DNA of 9,627 bases from Actinobacteria bacterium UBA5176 (GTDB lineage: Bacteria > Actinomycetota > UBA4738), in NCBI GenBank assembly GCA_002413305.1, contig DHWS01000071.1:29651-39277 (forward strand), given 5' to 3'. Within the stretch, counting starts at the first letter, position 1; every line of letters starts with the position of its first letter. Position numbers and translations under genes: made by a program. Shown in pieces: positions 6,773 through 9,627 of this stretch. The notes under the pieces are model-generated. The model was given only the letters and a program-made list of their open reading frames with translations. It was not told the origin of the DNA and made no database searches.

Positions 6773-6801
6773 CGGCCGGACGGCCGCGGCGGGGACCGCC
6801 G
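6773..6801 (-). terminator. Tandem small GC hairpins after the c-di-GMP enzyme gene, possible terminator
   Basis: Two adjacent inverted repeats lie in the 82-base gap: CGGCC/GGCCG (6773-6786, 4-base loop) and CGGCGG/CCGCCG (6787-6801, 3-base loop). They begin 34 bases after the TAG of the c-di-GMP gene when read on the minus strand, just before the start of the small Trp-rich gene. No T-run follows. In DNA this GC-rich such short repeats arise easily, so this is a weak call; if real, it separates the large gene from the three downstream genes. Confidence 0.3.
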
Positions 6802-6834
6802 GACGGGGGCAGGCGGGGAGGTTCGACCTCAGAA

Positions 6835-9567
6835 CTAGTGGAAGTGGATCCGGCCTTGCCGGTGGAGGTGGACGAACACAGCGACGACGTTCGGGTCGAA
6901 CTGCGTCCCGGACGAAAGCTTGAGGCGCCGGATGGCCTCCTTCTCGCCCAGCGAATCGCGGTACGGCCGGTCCGTGGTCATGGCGTGGAAGGCATCGCAG
7001 ACGAACACGATCCGTGCCTCGAGCGGGATCTCCTCACCCCTCAGACCGTGCAGATAGCCGTTGCCATCCCACCGCTCGTGCGACGCCTCGACGATCGGCC
7101 GGACGGGCTGGAGGAACGGGACCGGGGCCAGGATCTGCGCCCCGATCTCCGGGTGCCTGTTCATCTCCCGCCGTTCGGCCGCCGTCAGCGGGCCGGGCTT
7201 GCGGATGATGTCGGACGGAACCCCGATCTTCCCGATGTCGTGGAACAGAGCGCCGAGCTCGAGCATCTTCAGCCGGTCGGCCCGCAGGCCCATCTCCTCG
7301 CCGACCGTCATCGACATCCCGGCGAGAGCCCGGCAATGGTCGCTCGTGTACTCGTCCTTCGCCTCCACTGCGTTGGCGAGGGCCTCGACCGTGGAAACGT
7401 ACGCGCGCTCGAGGTCCACGAACCGCTGGGCGTTCCCCAGGGCCAGCGAGGTGATGTCGGCCATGCCCCGGGCCAGCCGGAGGTCTCGTTCGCCGAACGA
7501 ATCGGTCGGCGACTCGGCGACGATGACGAAGACCCCGAGACCGTCCGGGTCCCACCGCATGGGAGCCACGAGAACCTCGGAGATCTCCGGTATCTCGATG
7601 AACTCCGGCGGCACCGTCGCCATGACCTCCTTCCGGATGAGGAACGGCTCATCTGCCGTGATCAGGAGGTGCTGGGCGAGTTCGCCCGGTACCATCGGCA
7701 CGTCCCGCCACCCCTCTGCATCGCCGCCGACGTGGCGTCGGATCAGGGTGAAATCACCGGTCTGCGGGTCACGGATCCACGCGCTGGCAGCGGCGGATCG
7801 GATCAGCGAAGGGATCGACCGGATCGCCTCACCCATCACTGCATCCGCGTCGTGGACCCGGGTCAGCGCCTGCGAGAGCTGGAGCAGCGCGCCGGAGATC
7901 ACGGCCTCGTCGTGTTCGACCTGCAGGAGGCGCGCGTTCTCCAGGGCGATGGCCGCGTTGGCCGACAGGGCCTCCAGGAGCCGCATGTCCTCCTCGTCGA
8001 ATTGTTCGACGCCCAGCTTCGACAGGACGACCACGCCGACAAGCCGGTCGCCCATGACCATCGGGACGGCGAGGATCGATTCGGCAAGGTCCGGGGTCCC
8101 GGCGATGGTGATGGCGAAGGGATCGTGGTCGGCGTCCGGCGAGTAGTACGACTCCCGGGTCTCGGCGACGTGGCCGGTCAGCCCCTCGCCCACCTTGGTC
8201 ACCAGCGCGTCGAACGACTCCCCCTGGTACTCGGACAGCACCCCCTGGAAGGCGATGGGCAGAAGCGTCTCGCCGTCCGGATGCAAAAGGAAGACCCGGC
8301 AGTTGTGGTAGTCGATCAGGGTTCGAAGCTCGGCCGTGATGGCCTCGCCGATCTGGCGGACGTCGTTCAGCTGGTTCAGCCGGGCGGACAAGCTCTGAAG
8401 CGCGCGGAGGTGGGCGACCGAACGGAGCTCCCCTCGCGCGGCGAGCGTAGCGAGCCGGGCCCGCATGCCCTCGTGCTCCTCCGAGGCGTGCCCGTCGGTG
8501 CCGGTCGGCAGCAGGTCGTCGAGCTCTTGATCGCTCCGGTGCTCCACGAAGGCCCGGACCCGGTCCTTGCCCTTGGCCTTCGCCTCCAAGAGCGCAAGGT
8601 CCGCGCACGCGATCAGCTCGCGCGGGCTGGAGGCATGGAGCGGCGATGCGGCCACGCCCAGGCTGATCGTGATCTGCCCGACCAACGGGAACGAGACGCT
8701 GCGGATGGCGCGCCGCAGGCGCTCGGCGAGGGCCAGGGCGTCGTTCATGCCGGAACCGGGCAGGATGACGCCGAACTCCTCCCCACCGATCCTGGCGATC
8801 ACGTCCTCCGAACGGCACGTCTCTCGCGACACCGACGCCACGCCCTGCAGCACCTGGTCGCCGACCAGGTGGCCGTACGTGTCGTTGACCCGCTTGAAGT
8901 CGTCGATGTCGAACAAAACCAGGCCGGACGCGGTCTGCTGGCGCACCGAGCGCCGGATCTCCTCCGCCAGGCGTTCGTGGAACAGGCGATGGTTGTACAG
9001 CGCGGTCAGGTGGTCGGTGACCACCTCGGCCTCCAGGCGGGTCCGGGTCTCCGCGCTGTCGATGGCCAGGGCCGCCAGCTCGCTGAACAGGATGGCCAGC
9101 TTGAATTCCCCCAGCGTGAACCGCCTGTCTTCCCCGATCCGGTAGAGGCAGAGCACGCCCTTCATCTGGTCCCGGGCTAGCAAGGGGATGGCCACCATCG
9201 ACTCGGGGTGTTCGGGGAGGTTCGGGACCCGTTCGGCACGGACGTCGAGGTGCGAGTCGTTCACCAACTCGGGGATCCCGGTCGTGGCCACGAGCCCGGT
9301 GATCCCGTAACCGAATGGCACAGGGCCCATGGCCAGGAACTGGTTGACGCGCGACTCGTCCAAGTCGCGGATGAGGATCGGCCGGAGGAGGCGGAGCGGG
9401 AGGTCGGCCTGACAGAGGGTGAGGGTGTCGTGTGGGATCAGCTCGGCGAGCGCATCGGCCACTGCTTCGAGCACGCGGTGCGGCGAGTCCTCGGAGACCA
9501 GCAGGTGGGTGATGCCGGAAAGGACCTCGTCGGCCAGCACGCCGTCCGGCGGTCCGGCGGGCGCCAT
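6835..9567 (-). CDS. GAF-GGDEF-GAF-GAF-HD-GYP bifunctional cyclic-di-GMP synthase/phosphodiesterase
   Basis: Soluble 910-residue protein that appears able both to make and to break c-di-GMP. Order: GAF (about 28-175), GGDEF (about 183-345), a linker helix (365-400), GAF (about 403-548), GAF (about 553-718), HD-GYP (about 722-905). The cyclase active site reads GGEEF (261-265), preceded by FDIDDFKRVNDTYGH (219-233). An inhibitory-site RxxD (RSED, 252-255) sits exactly five residues before it, so product inhibition is expected. The hydrolase domain has H744, the HD pair 776-777 in FHDIGKIGVP, H805, and D858 in VCDAFHAMTTDRPYR. The signature HHExxDGxGYP is altered to SHERWDGNGYL (829-839). ATG 9567 has GAGG at a 9-base spacing, but the frame stays open to the right edge, so the start may lie outside. 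It is followed on the same strand by a small gene 82 bases away. Which activity dominates cannot be told from sequence. Confidence 0.92.
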   Translation of the reverse strand: MAPAGPPDGVLADEVLSGITHLLVSEDSPHRVLEAVADALAELIPHDTLTLCQADLPLRLLRPILIRDLDESRVNQFLAMGPVPFGYGITGLVATTGIPELVNDSHLDVRAERVPNLPEHPESMVAIPLLARDQMKGVLCLYRIGEDRRFTLGEFKLAILFSELAALAIDSAETRTRLEAEVVTDHLTALYNHRLFHERLAEEIRRSVRQQTASGLVLFDIDDFKRVNDTYGHLVGDQVLQGVASVSRETCRSEDVIARIGGEEFGVILPGSGMNDALALAERLRRAIRSVSFPLVGQITISLGVAASPLHASSPRELIACADLALLEAKAKGKDRVRAFVEHRSDQELDDLLPTGTDGHASEEHEGMRARLATLAARGELRSVAHLRALQSLSARLNQLNDVRQIGEAITAELRTLIDYHNCRVFLLHPDGETLLPIAFQGVLSEYQGESFDALVTKVGEGLTGHVAETRESYYSPDADHDPFAITIAGTPDLAESILAVPMVMGDRLVGVVVLSKLGVEQFDEEDMRLLEALSANAAIALENARLLQVEHDEAVISGALLQLSQALTRVHDADAVMGEAIRSIPSLIRSAAASAWIRDPQTGDFTLIRRHVGGDAEGWRDVPMVPGELAQHLLITADEPFLIRKEVMATVPPEFIEIPEISEVLVAPMRWDPDGLGVFVIVAESPTDSFGERDLRLARGMADITSLALGNAQRFVDLERAYVSTVEALANAVEAKDEYTSDHCRALAGMSMTVGEEMGLRADRLKMLELGALFHDIGKIGVPSDIIRKPGPLTAAERREMNRHPEIGAQILAPVPFLQPVRPIVEASHERWDGNGYLHGLRGEEIPLEARIVFVCDAFHAMTTDRPYRDSLGEKEAIRRLKLSSGTQFDPNVVAVFVHLHRQGRIHFH

Positions 9568-9627
9568 CTCTCCGTCGACCTCGAAGCCGGGAAGGCGGAT
9601 AGCTTCGACGAGCAGCGGGCCCGTCGA

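Noticed and set aside
5033..6838. 601-codon open frame on the plus strand opposite the NTPase and dehydrogenase
   Set aside because: Low-complexity Arg/Pro/Gly composition and full overlap with two genes bearing intact catalytic motifs.
5863..9180. 1105-codon open frame on the plus strand
   Set aside because: It runs across three well-supported minus-strand genes and their gaps, shows no recognisable domain, begins with Arg/Pro low complexity, and is explained by high GC at the third codon positions of the real genes.

Overview
The window is GC-rich, tightly packed bacterial DNA carrying seven protein genes. No RNA gene, CRISPR array, insertion sequence or prophage signature was seen. The most likely source is a member of the Actinomycetota, possibly a poorly cultured deep branch. 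The reasons are the HtrA-type protease with a long proline/tryptophan-rich cytoplasmic tail ahead of a single membrane helix, the PAS/GAF-loaded SpoIIE-type phosphatase paired with a STAS protein, GTG/TTG starts and the strong GC bias. The lineage is inferred from gene style and was not tested by any search.

Left half, plus strand. A membrane-anchored HtrA-like serine protease with a PDZ domain (3-1316) runs in from beyond the left edge. It is followed by a strong hairpin (1352-1389) that probably ends its transcript. Next comes a two-gene operon with a 4-base ATGA overlap: a PAS-GAF-PAS-GAF-PP2C phosphatase of the RsbU/SpoIIE type (1497-4067) and a STAS-domain anti-sigma factor antagonist (4064-4420). 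In characterised partner-switching systems the phosphatase removes phosphate from the STAS serine, and the STAS protein then sequesters an anti-sigma kinase and frees a sigma factor. Neither kinase nor sigma factor is in the window.

Right half, minus strand. Four co-oriented genes, read from right to left, converge on the STAS gene: a large GAF-GGDEF-GAF-GAF-HD-GYP cyclic-di-GMP enzyme (6835-9567, possibly starting beyond the right edge), a small tryptophan-rich protein of unknown function (6381-6752), a 3-hydroxyisobutyrate dehydrogenase-family oxidoreductase (5465-6346), and a short, divergent YchF-like P-loop NTPase (4450-5439). Gaps are 82, 34 and 25 bases, so at least the last three could share a transcript. 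A hairpin at 4404-4433 lies in the 29-base convergent gap and overlaps the STAS stop codon; it could serve both directions.

The common theme is signal sensing and stress response: an envelope protease, a sensor phosphatase and its likely target, and a sensor-equipped c-di-GMP synthase/hydrolase. The dehydrogenase, the Trp-rich protein and the NTPase have no obvious functional tie to that theme. I did not find a clearly new multi-gene system. The least ordinary items are the shortened YchF-like NTPase, the unrecognised Trp-rich protein, and the altered HD-GYP signature in the five-domain protein.
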